From an uncultured Roseobacter sp. (GTDB lineage Bacteria > Pseudomonadota > Alphaproteobacteria > Rhodobacterales > Rhodobacteraceae): a stretch of 64,000 nucleotides of DNA. The position numbers and the translations under genes were made by a program. Where the stretch lies: assembly GCA_947488305.1 (NCBI GenBank), contig CANKZM010000005.1, forward strand, positions 1 to 64,000, read 5' to 3'. The stretch's first letter is position 1, and the number at the start of each line of letters is the position of its first letter. The notes under the pieces are model-generated. The model had not been told where the DNA came from. It ran no database searches and was given only the letters and a program-made list of their open reading frames with translations. Below are positions 45,813 through 55,218 of this stretch, piece by piece.

Positions 45813-47162
45813 ATGGTGAAGCAAAGCTCAGTTTTCGATAACAATCGCTTTGGACCAATTGTAAAAGCGATGCGCTGGCTTGCCTTGGGTTTGTGCCTTT
45901 CATCTCCTGTTGCGGTCAGCGCTCAGGATTTTTTCACGCTCAAAGGTCATGGTGGCCCCATCAAGGGAATTGATGCAGGGCGCGATGGCTCCATCGTCAC
46001 AGCAAGTTTCGACAATTCAATAGGACTGTGGCGTGATGGAAAACCCTTGTGGATGGAAGAGCACACTGCGGCTGTGAATGCGGTTGCCTATCTCGGCAAG
46101 GGGCAGATCGTGTCAGCCGGCGATGACTATTCCGTCCGGTACTGGGATAGTTCGACCGGGGTCACAAGGCTCATGGGCAACCATCAGGCGAAGATCATTC
46201 AGCTGGCGCTCTCCCCGGACGGCACACGCGTGGCTTCTGCAAGTTGGGATCGTACGGCGCGGATATGGCCCCTAAACCAGACCGATCCGATCATCGAGAT
46301 CGAAGGTCACGCAAATACCGTCAATGACGTGGCATTCTCGCCCGATGGATCGCGGCTCTACACCGCCTCAAGCGATGGTACGATCCGAGTTTGGGACGCG
46401 GAAACCGGAAAGTTTCTGCAGCGGCTGGTCGAACATGGGTTCGGCATCAATACCATCGTGCTTGCCGCGGACGAAAGCTGGTTGGCCTATGGCGCAGTCG
46501 ATGGCGGGACACGTGTGGTGAGCTTGCCCGACGGCCAGGTCATGGGGGACTACACGGCAGATCGTCGTCCGATACTGGCCATGTCCTATTCGACGCAAGC
46601 CGACCGTATCGCCGTCGGTGACGCTCATGGCTATATCATGATGATCGACACGAGCCGCTGGCGTATTTCAGATGATTTTCAGGCGACGCTCTCAGGTCCT
46701 ATCTGGGCCTTGCAGTTTTCACCGGATGGGAGAAATATCCACGCGGGTGGATTGGATAATGCCATGTATAGCTGGCCTGTTACCGATCTCGATGGCACGA
46801 ATGCCATGCGTGACACTGCGCGTAGCTTCCTCAAGGACCCAAGCGAAATGTCCAACGGGGAGCGGCAGTTTCAGCGCAAGTGCTCGATTTGTCATACGCT
46901 GGGACCGGACAGCCAACGCCGCGCAGGGCCGACGCTCTACAACCTGTTCGGCCGCCCCGCTGGAGCGGTCACTGACTATCCCTACTCCGCCATCCTCGAA
47001 GGGTCAGATTTGATCTGGTCCGAGGAAACCGTAGATGAACTTTTTGATATTGGGCCAGATCACTTCATCCCAGGCTCCAAGATGCCAATGCAAAGGATCA
47101 CGGCGCAATCTGACCGGGACGATCTGATCGCATTTCTCAAAGAAGCTACGCAGCCCGAGTAA
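45813..47162 (+). CDS. WD40-repeat protein fused to cytochrome c
   Basis: This 449-residue exported protein has a signal peptide at MRWLALGLCLSSPVAVSAQ (residues 20-38; the start may be ATG 45870). It then has about seven WD40-like blades (for example GHANTVNDVAFSPDGSRLYT) and a C-terminal class I cytochrome c domain. The heme site is CSICH near residue 361, with probable Met ligand in PGSKMPM. It should sit in the periplasm and bind one heme. The propeller may dock a redox partner. The partner is unknown. Confidence 0.85.
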   Translation: MVKQSSVFDNNRFGPIVKAMRWLALGLCLSSPVAVSAQDFFTLKGHGGPIKGIDAGRDGSIVTASFDNSIGLWRDGKPLWMEEHTAAVNAVAYLGKGQIVSAGDDYSVRYWDSSTGVTRLMGNHQAKIIQLALSPDGTRVASASWDRTARIWPLNQTDPIIEIEGHANTVNDVAFSPDGSRLYTASSDGTIRVWDAETGKFLQRLVEHGFGINTIVLAADESWLAYGAVDGGTRVVSLPDGQVMGDYTADRRPILAMSYSTQADRIAVGDAHGYIMMIDTSRWRISDDFQATLSGPIWALQFSPDGRNIHAGGLDNAMYSWPVTDLDGTNAMRDTARSFLKDPSEMSNGERQFQRKCSICHTLGPDSQRRAGPTLYNLFGRPAGAVTDYPYSAILEGSDLIWSEETVDELFDIGPDHFIPGSKMPMQRITAQSDRDDLIAFLKEATQPE

Positions 47163-47165
47163 CCC

Positions 47166-48581
47166 TCACGCCTTCAAGACCGCCCCTGGGTTCATGATGC
47201 CCAATGGATCGAGGGCCATCTTGATCGCGCGCATGGCTGTCAGCTTTACCGGATCGCCATACCGCTCAAGATCATCAACTTTCAACCGCCCTACGCCGTG
47301 TTCGGCGCTTACGGATCCGCCCACCTCATGTACAAGATCATGCAATGCGCGCTGAACTCTCGGAGCATGTTGCCTGTAATCCGATTGGCTTTCGCCCATT
47401 GGCGGGAACACGTTATAATGCAGGTTGCCGTCACCCACATGGCCAAAGCAATTTACTTGGTAATCCCCAAGGTCGCGCACGATCGCGTCTGCCCGTTCAA
47501 TAAATTCCGGCAAGATGCCAAGCGGCACCGAGACATCATGCGATGAGATGGAACCGATCCGCTTGTTGGCTTCGGGTATGTGCTCTCGCACGGACCAGAA
47601 TTCTGACGACTGCTGCCCGCTTTGCGCAATTAGCCCATCGATCACCAAGTCGGCTTCCATGCCGGTTTCGAAAAGCTTTTCCAATGCGTTTTGCGGGTCC
47701 AATCCTGAGGCGACACCCACTTCCACGAGCACGCACCATTTTGGTGATGCCGTGAAAGGCTGACGAATTTCAGGAAGTGTCTCGCGTAAAAAATCCAACC
47801 CCTGACCGGCGATGAGTTCAAATGCACTCACCATCTCACCCAACTGCTCCCGCGCCAGCGAAAGCAAGGATAATGCTGCACCCGGTGTCGGAACTACGAA
47901 AACGGCCGTTCCGGTATGCGCAGGAAGCGGGCTGAGCTTCAGCGACGCCGCTGTGATGACGCCCAAAGTTCCTTCCGATCCGATCAGCAGATTACGCAGA
48001 TCGTATCCGGTATTGTCTTTCCGCAATCGTCGAAGGCCGTGCCAAATGTCGCCATTGGGCATAACCGCTTCCAACCCAAGACAAAGGTCACGGGCATTGC
48101 CGTAGCGCAAGACGCCTGTGCCGCCTGCATTTGTGGCCAGGTTGCCGCCAATGCGTGCCGTTCCTTCTGCCGCCAAAGACAAAGGGAAAAGCCGGTTCAC
48201 GTCCTTGGCCGCACGCTGCACATCTGCAAGAACGGCGCCGGCTTCGCAGATCAATACGTTTTCCTCAGGGTAAACCGCCCGGATCGCAGACATCCGCTCC
48301 AACGAGAGCAGCAAGGGGGCTGGCCCATCCGCCAACACTTGTCCGCCGACCAGACCGGTCCCGCCGCCGTAGGGTACAACGGGCACACGACACTGACCGG
48401 CAAGTGTCACTATCTTTGACGCTTCTTCGGACGTCCGAGGGGCGACAAGCACCGCATTGCGTCCGTGCCATCGCCTACGCGGCTCTTCAAGGTAGCGTGG
48501 TTCAAGCGGTCGTAGCACGTCCGGTGACACCTTATCGCACACCAGCGTTTCAAAATCGGAATCGGCAGAATTCAAAGTCAT
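47166..48581 (-). CDS. FAD-binding oxidoreductase (D-lactate/2-hydroxyacid dehydrogenase type)
   Basis: This 471-residue flavoprotein of the GlcD/DLD class has the PCMH FAD motif VPYGGGTGLVGGQ near residue 70, IGSEGTLGVITAASLKLSP near 205 and the C-terminal CFGHVGDGNLHYNV and SAEHGVGRLK metal/FAD elements. It oxidises a D-2-hydroxyacid such as D-lactate, glycolate or D-2-hydroxyglutarate. It ends 4 bases from the convergent WD40-cytochrome gene. Confidence 0.88.
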   Translation of the reverse strand: MTLNSADSDFETLVCDKVSPDVLRPLEPRYLEEPRRRWHGRNAVLVAPRTSEEASKIVTLAGQCRVPVVPYGGGTGLVGGQVLADGPAPLLLSLERMSAIRAVYPEENVLICEAGAVLADVQRAAKDVNRLFPLSLAAEGTARIGGNLATNAGGTGVLRYGNARDLCLGLEAVMPNGDIWHGLRRLRKDNTGYDLRNLLIGSEGTLGVITAASLKLSPLPAHTGTAVFVVPTPGAALSLLSLAREQLGEMVSAFELIAGQGLDFLRETLPEIRQPFTASPKWCVLVEVGVASGLDPQNALEKLFETGMEADLVIDGLIAQSGQQSSEFWSVREHIPEANKRIGSISSHDVSVPLGILPEFIERADAIVRDLGDYQVNCFGHVGDGNLHYNVFPPMGESQSDYRQHAPRVQRALHDLVHEVGGSVSAEHGVGRLKVDDLERYGDPVKLTAMRAIKMALDPLGIMNPGAVLKA

Positions 48582-48625
48582 GTCCCTTGATCCTTTGCCA
48601 ATGGATCAGATGCAAGCGATGCCTG

Positions 48626-49438
48626 TCATTCGCTTAAAAAAGCCGGACGCAACACCATCACCGTTGGCCGGGAGGGTAAACGGTCCAGCGACATCTCCAA
48701 TGAGGGTCCGCCCACCTCGACCACCGAGAATTGGTCCGACATGCCTTCTAGAAAATCATCCAATGCAAAAAGTGAAAACCAATGCATCGGGATGACAACC
48801 GAGGATCGCAGACGCTTGAGCACACGCGTCATGGTTTCCAGATCCAACGTGTAGCCGCCATCCACGGGCGCCATCACAACATCAAGCCGCCCGAGTGCCG
48901 CATATTGTTCCGCATCCGGTTCATGATGCAAATGGCCCAGATGTCCGATGCACAGGCCGGCCATTTCAAACACAAAGATCGAATTCCCTTTCGGCTCCGC
49001 ACCACCAAAGGAAGACCTGATATCCGTAGAGACATTGCGAATGAGAACCTCGCCAAGGTCCAGATTGTGTGTAATCCCTTCTCCGAATGGTCCCCAACCC
49101 GGTAGAACATGCGGGATTGCCGGGTCCGGGTTGGCTGTCCAATGGGTGTCATGTGCGTGGTTCATCGTCACCACATCGGGGATCAGCGGCAGCGTCCCTG
49201 TATAGCCGGTAAAATCAGTAATGATGTTTAGCCCGCCATGACTACGGATCAGAAAGCTGGCATGGGTGACATAGTGGATACGCACCATCTCTTCCGCCAC
49301 AGGCCCGAGGCTAGCTGGCACCACGTAATCGATGCCGGGTGCGGATTGTGCAACTGCCTGACAATGACTGGGCGTGCGTTCTTGCGCCTGAACTGCGCCG
49401 CCCAGAAAGATCACGAACAGAAAAAACCTAAAAAACAT
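48626..49438 (-). CDS. Exported MBL-fold metallo-hydrolase (UlaG-like)
   Basis: This 270-residue protein has an N-terminal signal peptide (FFLFVIFLGGAVQAQ). The metal motif reads MNHAHDTHW, a variant of HxHxDH, and later His residues appear in GHLGHLHHEPDA and IPMHWFSLF. This matches UlaG/L-ascorbate-lactonase-like MBL proteins, here exported to the periplasm. The substrate is unknown. Confidence 0.85.
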   Translation of the reverse strand: MFFRFFLFVIFLGGAVQAQERTPSHCQAVAQSAPGIDYVVPASLGPVAEEMVRIHYVTHASFLIRSHGGLNIITDFTGYTGTLPLIPDVVTMNHAHDTHWTANPDPAIPHVLPGWGPFGEGITHNLDLGEVLIRNVSTDIRSSFGGAEPKGNSIFVFEMAGLCIGHLGHLHHEPDAEQYAALGRLDVVMAPVDGGYTLDLETMTRVLKRLRSSVVIPMHWFSLFALDDFLEGMSDQFSVVEVGGPSLEMSLDRLPSRPTVMVLRPAFLSE

Positions 49439-49633
49439 TGGCCCAATCCTCCTTAGAATAAGAGAATAGCACGCGGCGGTGAAATTCCAGCCACATCCTC
49501 ATCTGCGTCGCGGCTCTGATACCCGTATGTCGGTTTGGAAGGCACTTTCGATCATTGGGCGACGTCACCAAGCACTTGGCGAACGTTTTTCGGCACGAAA
49601 AACCGAAAATGTCGTGCGGCGCAGCCGCGCTGG

Positions 49634-50221
49634 TTAACAGACTTGGGTCTTGCCTCGCCGGTCCGATCGCAATGCAGCGTACAAGACATGCGTTCTCCAG
49701 CGCCCGTCGATCTGAAGATAACTCTGCGCGACGCCTTCGTATTTAAACCCAGATGTTTCGAGCAGACCGCGGGAGGCTGTGTTCTCGGGCAGGCAGGCTG
49801 CTTCGATCCGGCTCAGATCAAGCCGGGTGAACGCGTGATGCACCAGCGCTTTGATCGCCTCGCGCATATAGCCCTGCCGCGCGAAGGGTTCCCCCGTCCA
49901 ATACCCCAAGGTTCCGGCCTGTGCGGGCCCCCGGCGAATGTTGTCAAGCGTGATCGCGCCCAACAATTGCTCATCCTGCCTGCGGATCAGAAAGAGAGGC
50001 ATAGCAGTCCCTCCAGACACAGAGCGCTGCGCCCAGTAGACCCGGTTGGTAAAGGCTTTGCGGCTCAGGTGATCCTCAGCCCAATTCGGCTCCCAAGGGG
50101 TCAGGTAGTCTCTGCTCTGCGCCCTGAGGTAAGACCAAGCGCGGAAATCGGAATGGATAGGCGGACGCAGCGTCATACGCTCCGTTTCGATCCTCAGCTT
50201 ACGAAAGCTGCGAAGTATCAC
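49634..50221 (-). CDS. GNAT acetyltransferase (RimJ-like)
   Basis: This 195-residue protein starts with LETERMTLRPP and has the RimJ/RimL pattern YWTGEPFARQGYMREAIKAL and RIEAACLPENTASRGLLETS. It may acetylate a protein N-terminus or small substrate. Its start overlaps the M16 peptidase stop by 4 bases, so it closes the cox-thrC operon. Confidence 0.87.
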   Translation of the reverse strand: MILRSFRKLRIETERMTLRPPIHSDFRAWSYLRAQSRDYLTPWEPNWAEDHLSRKAFTNRVYWAQRSVSGGTAMPLFLIRRQDEQLLGAITLDNIRRGPAQAGTLGYWTGEPFARQGYMREAIKALVHHAFTRLDLSRIEAACLPENTASRGLLETSGFKYEGVAQSYLQIDGRWRTHVLYAALRSDRRGKTQVC

Positions 50222-51480
50222 GCTGCCCGTCGCTCCTGCAGTTTCTCCAACGTCGGCGCCGTATCAATCGGACCGTAAAGCGCAAGTGCAGCCGGCGCAG
50301 CAGCGGCCATACCTTGTGCAAACTCACGCACATCGCCCGTCGTCACTGCATCAATCATCGCAACGGTTTCCTCCAGCGGCGGCACGCGGTCCCAGATCTG
50401 GATCAGCCGCGCCAACCGCTCCGCGCGATTGGACGGGCTCTCAAGGCCCATCAGCAAACCGGCTTTCATTTGCGCCCGCGCCCGGGCGACTTCGGCTGGC
50501 GACATATCGTCGACGGCCCGTTTCATCTCATCGATGGTAATTTCAGCCAGTTGGGGCAGCTGCTCGGCGCTTGTCCCCGCGTATATCGTGGTCATACCGG
50601 TGTCCGCATAGGCCCCCGCCTGTGCAAAGATCGAATAACACAGACCCTTGTTTTCACGGATTTCCTGAAACAGACGGCTCGACATACCGCCACCAAGTGC
50701 CGACGCATAGATCTGGGCCGTATAAATACGATCATCGCGATATCCGGGACTTTCGAATGCAAGCGCGAAATGAGCCTGTTCAAGCGCTTTGACCTGCCGT
50801 CGTTCCCCACCGGTAAAATGTGCCGCGTCCACACCGACGGCCGGCTTTGGTGCCATGTCACCAAAGAGCGCCTCAGCCTGCTTCACAATTTCTTCGTGAT
50901 CGACGGCGCCTGCGGCTGACAGGATCATCTGTTCGGGTCCGTAGTGCTGCGAGATGAAGGATTTGAGGTCGTCACGTGTGAAGTTCGACACCCGCTCGGA
51001 AGGTCCAAGTATTGTCCGGCCCATCGGATGGTTCGGATAGGCTTCTTCTTGCAGCCAATCGAATATCACATCGTCTGGCGTATCCAGCGCCTGACCAATC
51101 TCCTGCAGGATCACGCCGCGCTCAACTTCAATCTCAGCTTGTTCAAGCGTGGGGTTCAACAGAATGTCGGCAATTACATCCAAGGCTAGCGGCACGTCGC
51201 TTTGCAAGACCCGCGCGTAATATGCCGTAACCTCCCGGCTGGTGTAGGCGTTGATATATCCCCCCACATCCTCGATCGCCTCGGCGATCTGTAAGGCGGA
51301 ACGGCGTTTGGTGCCTTTGAACGCCATATGCTCCAGAAAATGCGCAATACCATTTTGCGATGGGTTCTCATTGCGGGCTCCAGCCGTCACCCAAACGCCA
51401 ATCGACGCAGAGGCAAGCCCGGGCATATATTCGGTTACGATGCGAAACCCGTTCGGCAGTCGGTGTTGGTTCAGTGTCAC
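50218..51480 (-). CDS. M16 family zinc peptidase (processing peptidase-like)
   Basis: This 420-residue pitrilysin-type peptidase has the inverted zinc motif HFLEH near residue 47 and the distal Glu in ERGVILQEIGQ near residue 120. The C-terminal half has RLFQEIRENKGLCYSIFAQA, the substrate-binding R/Y region. It overlaps both thrC and the GNAT gene by 4 bases. The arrangement thrC-M16 is conserved in Rhodobacterales. The substrate is unknown. Confidence 0.92.
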   Translation of the reverse strand: MTLNQHRLPNGFRIVTEYMPGLASASIGVWVTAGARNENPSQNGIAHFLEHMAFKGTKRRSALQIAEAIEDVGGYINAYTSREVTAYYARVLQSDVPLALDVIADILLNPTLEQAEIEVERGVILQEIGQALDTPDDVIFDWLQEEAYPNHPMGRTILGPSERVSNFTRDDLKSFISQHYGPEQMILSAAGAVDHEEIVKQAEALFGDMAPKPAVGVDAAHFTGGERRQVKALEQAHFALAFESPGYRDDRIYTAQIYASALGGGMSSRLFQEIRENKGLCYSIFAQAGAYADTGMTTIYAGTSAEQLPQLAEITIDEMKRAVDDMSPAEVARARAQMKAGLLMGLESPSNRAERLARLIQIWDRVPPLEETVAMIDAVTTGDVREFAQGMAAAAPAALALYGPIDTAPTLEKLQERRAA

Positions 51481-52865
51481 GCGGTCAAATGCCTTCTTAT
51501 GTGTTCTTTTAAGGCAACCAGATCGTTTGGCACACGGGTCACCCTTTCTTCCTTGTCATACAGGTCGGCCATACGCGCAGGCAAGGGCGGGTGGATGCCA
51601 GATGCGGCTTCGACAGCTGCTGGAAACTTTGCCGGGTGCGCGGTTGCAAGCGTCACCATCGGCGTGCCCGCCACCCGCTGTTCATTGGCCACCTTCACGC
51701 CAACCGCCGAGTGCGGGCAAAGCAATTCGGCACTTGTTTTCAGTGTCTCGGCAATGGTGGCCGATGTTTCTTCTTCCGATGCGCGCCCGGAACTGTAGTG
51801 GGACTGCAGCACTTGCATGGCCCCTTGGCTGACCTCGAAGCCGCCGTGCTTGAGTTCATCCATCAACTGCAAGATCGCTGGCCCTTCGCGGTCATAGGCA
51901 TCAAAGAGAGCCCTCTCGAAATTTGAACTCACCTGAATGTCCATCGAAGGGCTTATAGAGGGTACGGTTTCGCCTTTGTGATACCCCTTCCCGCTCAAGC
52001 AGCGATGCAGGATGTCATTCTGGTTCGTGGCCACCACCAGCTTGTCGATTGGCAACCCCATTTGCTTGGCGATGTAGCCTGCAAAAATATCTCCGAAATT
52101 ACCCGTGGGCACAGTGAAACTGATGGCGCGAGACGGCGCGCCCAGACTTACAGCGGCAGAGAAGTAATAAACAACCTGCGCCAACACACGACCCCAATTG
52201 ATGGAATTGACCCCAGCCAGGCGCACAGAGTCCCGAAACTCGAAATCGTTGAACATGTCTTTCAGGCGGGCCTGACAATCGTCGAAATCGCCGTCCATCG
52301 CCAACGCATGCACGTTGGCCTCGGATGGCGTGGTCATCTGGCGGCGCTGAACCTCCGAGATACGGCCATGGGGGTACAGGATGAAGACATCGACGTTATC
52401 CAGGCCCCGAAACGCTTCAATTGCTGCTGATCCGGTATCGCCGGACGTGGCGCCAACGATTGTAACCCGTTCGCCCTTACGCCCCAGCGCCGTCTGGAAC
52501 ATCTGGCCAATGAGTTGCATGGCAAAGTCTTTGAAGGCCAGTGTTGGCCCATGAAAAAGCTCCAACAGGAAGTGCCCTTGATCCAACTGTTTGAGCGGTG
52601 CGCGCGCAGCATGGCCGAACCCTTCGTAGGCACGGGCAATAATTCCACGGAACTCATCGTCGGAGAAGACGTCGCCTACGAAGGTGCGCATGACCGTGTA
52701 GGCGATCTCTTCATAGCTGCGGCCTTCCAGCGCGGCGATCTGGTCGGGGGTCAGTTGCGGGATCGTCTCGGGCACATAGAGACCACCGTCGCGTGCGAGA
52801 CCGCTCAACATGGCTTCTTCGAAGTTCAGAACCGGTGCAGTTCCGCGGGTAGAGATGTATCGCAT
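51477..52865 (-). CDS. thrC: Threonine synthase
   Basis: This 462-residue PLP enzyme converts O-phosphohomoserine to threonine. The PLP Lys lies in GPTLAFKDFAMQLIG near residue 110, the phosphate loop is GATSGDTGSAA near 140, and FTVPTGNFGDIFAGYIAKQM near 250 is also typical. It starts at ATG 52865, 6 bases after the surf1 stop, and overlaps the M16 gene by 4 bases. Confidence 0.95.
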   Translation of the reverse strand: MRYISTRGTAPVLNFEEAMLSGLARDGGLYVPETIPQLTPDQIAALEGRSYEEIAYTVMRTFVGDVFSDDEFRGIIARAYEGFGHAARAPLKQLDQGHFLLELFHGPTLAFKDFAMQLIGQMFQTALGRKGERVTIVGATSGDTGSAAIEAFRGLDNVDVFILYPHGRISEVQRRQMTTPSEANVHALAMDGDFDDCQARLKDMFNDFEFRDSVRLAGVNSINWGRVLAQVVYYFSAAVSLGAPSRAISFTVPTGNFGDIFAGYIAKQMGLPIDKLVVATNQNDILHRCLSGKGYHKGETVPSISPSMDIQVSSNFERALFDAYDREGPAILQLMDELKHGGFEVSQGAMQVLQSHYSSGRASEEETSATIAETLKTSAELLCPHSAVGVKVANEQRVAGTPMVTLATAHPAKFPAAVEAASGIHPPLPARMADLYDKEERVTRVPNDLVALKEHIRRHLTA

Positions 52866-52871
52866 AAGGTG

Positions 52872-53549
52872 TCAGTTTGTTGAGGCCGCAGGTTTGCGGC
52901 GGAGAAAGTAAATGGTCATCAACGACCAGATCGCGGCAAGAGAGAACCAAGTGATCGCATATTGCAAGTGATCGTTGGGAATGGCGCTGGTGTCCACCGG
53001 CATTGGCGACAACGGGCCACCCAATTGCGGCGCATCCCGGCGCACGACAAGCACCGGATCGGTTTGCAAGGCCTCTGCCATGGCCGCGACATCGCGGGCA
53101 AACCAGATGTTGCCCTCAATATCCGGATCGGGGGTGAAACTGTCTGTTTCCTGCGGCCACTGCATATTGCCAACGATGGTAAGCGGTGGGCCCTCTTCGA
53201 ACTTGAGCCCAGCGGCCGCGTCGGTTTTGACAAAACCCATATCAATCATGATGCGGTCGTTTTCGCGGATCATGGGACGAATGATCCGATATCCCGCGCC
53301 CGCCCCTTTTCGGGACACGAGCACTTGCAAATAGGTCGGAGAGAGCACACCAGTGACTTCGACGGGCAAGTAAGCGTCACGTTCCGGATCGGGCGTGTCT
53401 GGCAGCTGAACAGGGTCGGCGGCGATGCGCGCGTTGATATCCGCGATCACCCCCTCTTTCCAACTCAGCCGCTGCAATTGCCAAACGCCGAGCCACAGCA
53501 AGATGATGATCCCAGGTAAAAACACCAGGAAGAAAGCTGGCCACCGCAT
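52872..53549 (-). CDS. SURF1 family cytochrome oxidase assembly protein
   Basis: This 225-residue membrane protein has an N-terminal membrane helix (PAFFLVFLPGIIILLWLGVW) followed by QLQRLSWKEGVIADINARI, a SURF1 hallmark, and a C-terminal helix near LQYAITWFSLAAIWSLMTIY. SURF1 helps insert heme a into subunit I of aa3-type oxidases. It follows ctaE, separated by a stem-loop. Confidence 0.92.
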   Translation of the reverse strand: MRWPAFFLVFLPGIIILLWLGVWQLQRLSWKEGVIADINARIAADPVQLPDTPDPERDAYLPVEVTGVLSPTYLQVLVSRKGAGAGYRIIRPMIRENDRIMIDMGFVKTDAAAGLKFEEGPPLTIVGNMQWPQETDSFTPDPDIEGNIWFARDVAAMAEALQTDPVLVVRRDAPQLGGPLSPMPVDTSAIPNDHLQYAITWFSLAAIWSLMTIYFLRRKPAASTN

Positions 53550-53571
53550 GAACGCTCAGGTCTCCAAAGGA

Positions 53572-53596
53572 AAAGCGCGCGAAGAACGCGCGCTTT
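53572..53596 (-). terminator. Stem-loop between ctaE and surf1
   Basis: AAAGCGCGC (53572-53580) pairs exactly with GCGCGCTTT (53588-53596) around a 7-base loop. On the transcribed minus strand it ends CGCGCTTTTCC, a weak T-tract. It could partly terminate the cox transcript before surf1-thrC. Confidence 0.55.
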
Positions 53597-53619
53597 GACT
53601 GTTGTTATCAGGGTGCAGG

Positions 53620-54441
53620 TCAGTGCGCCCCGGGCATTTGAGCGACACCCCAGATGTAGACGGCAAAGAACAGGAAGAGCCAGACCACATCCACGAAATG
53701 CCAGTACCAGGCCGCAGCCTCAAACCCAACGTGTTTTTCTGGCGTGAAATGTCCCTTCATCGCACGCACCAGACAGACCGTCAGGAAGATCGTACCGATG
53801 ATAACGTGAAGACCGTGAAACCCAGTGGCCATGAAGAAGGCAGAGAAGAAAGTGTCATTGCCAAATTCCCAGCCCTTGTAGAGCAGGTAGGAATACTCAT
53901 AGGCCTGCAAGACGGTGAACAGCACACCAAGGATGATCGAGATCGCAAGGCCCCACACCAGATCACGGCGATTGTTTTCATGCACCAGCGCATGGTGCGC
54001 CCACGTCACCGCGCAGCCCGACAGCAGCAGGATCAGCGTGTTGATCAACGGCAGGTGGAACGCATCCACATGGTAGATCTCGGGTCGCACATATTCGGTG
54101 CCGAAATACTCGCTCATCGGATAGATGCCGTCTTTGAAGAAAGCCCAGAACCATGCGGCAAAGAACATGATTTCCGACATGATAAACAGGATGAAACCGT
54201 AGCGCAGGCCGATGCGGACAACCGGGGTGTGGTCGCCTATCTTGCTCTCGCGAACGACTTCAGTCCACCAGCCGAACATGACATAGAGGACACCGACAAA
54301 CCCGATCCAGAACATCCAGGGCGTGATGTCCTGCATCCAAAGCACGCCTCCAAACAGCATGACGAACCCTCCCAAGGCGCCCAGAAGCGGCCAGATCGAG
54401 GGGTTGAGAATGTGATAGTCATGGTTCTTTTCATGCGCCAT
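53620..54441 (-). CDS. ctaE: Cytochrome c oxidase subunit III
   Basis: This 273-residue protein has seven expected membrane helices. Subunit III motifs include [40 protein letters not shown] and the C-terminal [20 protein letters not shown]. It stabilises the catalytic subunit of the aa3 oxidase. It lies between cox11 and surf1. Confidence 0.95.
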   Translation of the reverse strand: MAHEKNHDYHILNPSIWPLLGALGGFVMLFGGVLWMQDITPWMFWIGFVGVLYVMFGWWTEVVRESKIGDHTPVVRIGLRYGFILFIMSEIMFFAAWFWAFFKDGIYPMSEYFGTEYVRPEIYHVDAFHLPLINTLILLLSGCAVTWAHHALVHENNRRDLVWGLAISIILGVLFTVLQAYEYSYLLYKGWEFGNDTFFSAFFMATGFHGLHVIIGTIFLTVCLVRAMKGHFTPEKHVGFEAAAWYWHFVDVVWLFLFFAVYIWGVAQMPGAH

Positions 54442-54466
54442 GGTTGCGTCCCTTACCTTATATTGG

Positions 54467-55051
54467 TCAGTTCAGACTTGTGTCTGAATTTGCGTCACTG
54501 TCCTGCACGGAGGCGGTATCTTCGGGCAGGTCGATTTCATAGAATGTATAGGACAACGTGATGGTATGGATATGTTTTCCATCCCGGTCGTCCACGATTT
54601 CCGGATCGACGTAAAACGTCACCGGCATCTGCACCCGTTCTCCGGGTTGCAGAACTTGCTCCTCAAAGCAGAAGCACTGAATTTTGTTGAAGAAGCCGCC
54701 CGCTTGATAGGGCGTCACGTTGTAGCTTGCGGAGCCTGCAATAGGCCGGTTCGTCGGGTTGTATGCCTCATAGAAAGCAAGCCCTGATTCACCAATGCGC
54801 ACTTCCATCTCGCGCACCACCGGCTTGAACTCCCACGGCATGTGGTTGTTCAGAGAGCCGTCAAACCGCACGGTAATGGTCTGATCAAGCACGTCCTCTG
54901 GTGCAACCTGGGACACGCCCGTGACCCCACCAAATCCGGTGACGCGGCAGAACCAATCGTACAGCGGCACGGACGCCCAGGCGAGCGCGCCCATGAAGAT
55001 CACAACGCTGACCGTTTGCGCGACGGTTTTTGCAGGACCTTGAAGCGCCAT
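54467..55051 (-). CDS. ctaG: Cytochrome c oxidase assembly protein CtaG/Cox11
   Basis: This 194-residue copper chaperone has one N-terminal membrane helix ([20 protein letters not shown]) and a periplasmic domain with the copper motif IQCFCFEEQ, in which the CFCF pair delivers CuB to subunit [16 protein letters not shown] and YVDPEIVDD are also diagnostic. It overlaps the small upstream gene by one base (TGATG). Confidence 0.94.
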   Translation of the reverse strand: MALQGPAKTVAQTVSVVIFMGALAWASVPLYDWFCRVTGFGGVTGVSQVAPEDVLDQTITVRFDGSLNNHMPWEFKPVVREMEVRIGESGLAFYEAYNPTNRPIAGSASYNVTPYQAGGFFNKIQCFCFEEQVLQPGERVQMPVTFYVDPEIVDDRDGKHIHTITLSYTFYEIDLPEDTASVQDSDANSDTSLN

Positions 55052-55215
55052 CAGTTTGCCATCTCCGTTGCATCGGGCATCTGGAAGTCGTCGCTGGTTA
55101 CTTTGGCAAAAGTAATCGCCATGACCAATACAACAAATGCCGCAAGCATGAGCCCAACGCCGATGTTGCGGCCCTTGCGACGGGTATGGATCTCGTGTTC
55201 GGCGCGGATTGCCAT
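55051..55215 (-). CDS. Small cytochrome oxidase assembly-associated membrane protein (CtaF-like)
   Basis: This 54-residue protein begins MAIRAEHEIHTRRKGRNIG, has one membrane helix (VGLMLAAFVVLVMAITFAK) and a short polar tail. It lies between ctaB and cox11, where many alphaproteobacteria have a small CoxF/CtaF-type gene. Its stop overlaps the cox11 ATG (TGATG), so translation is coupled. The role is inferred from position. Confidence 0.75.
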   Translation of the reverse strand: MAIRAEHEIHTRRKGRNIGVGLMLAAFVVLVMAITFAKVTSDDFQMPDATEMAN

Positions 55216-55218
55216 TGA

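Noticed and set aside
53602-54561. Long plus-strand open frame opposite ctaE
   Set aside because: It is a His/Asp/Arg-rich shadow of the membrane protein on the other strand.
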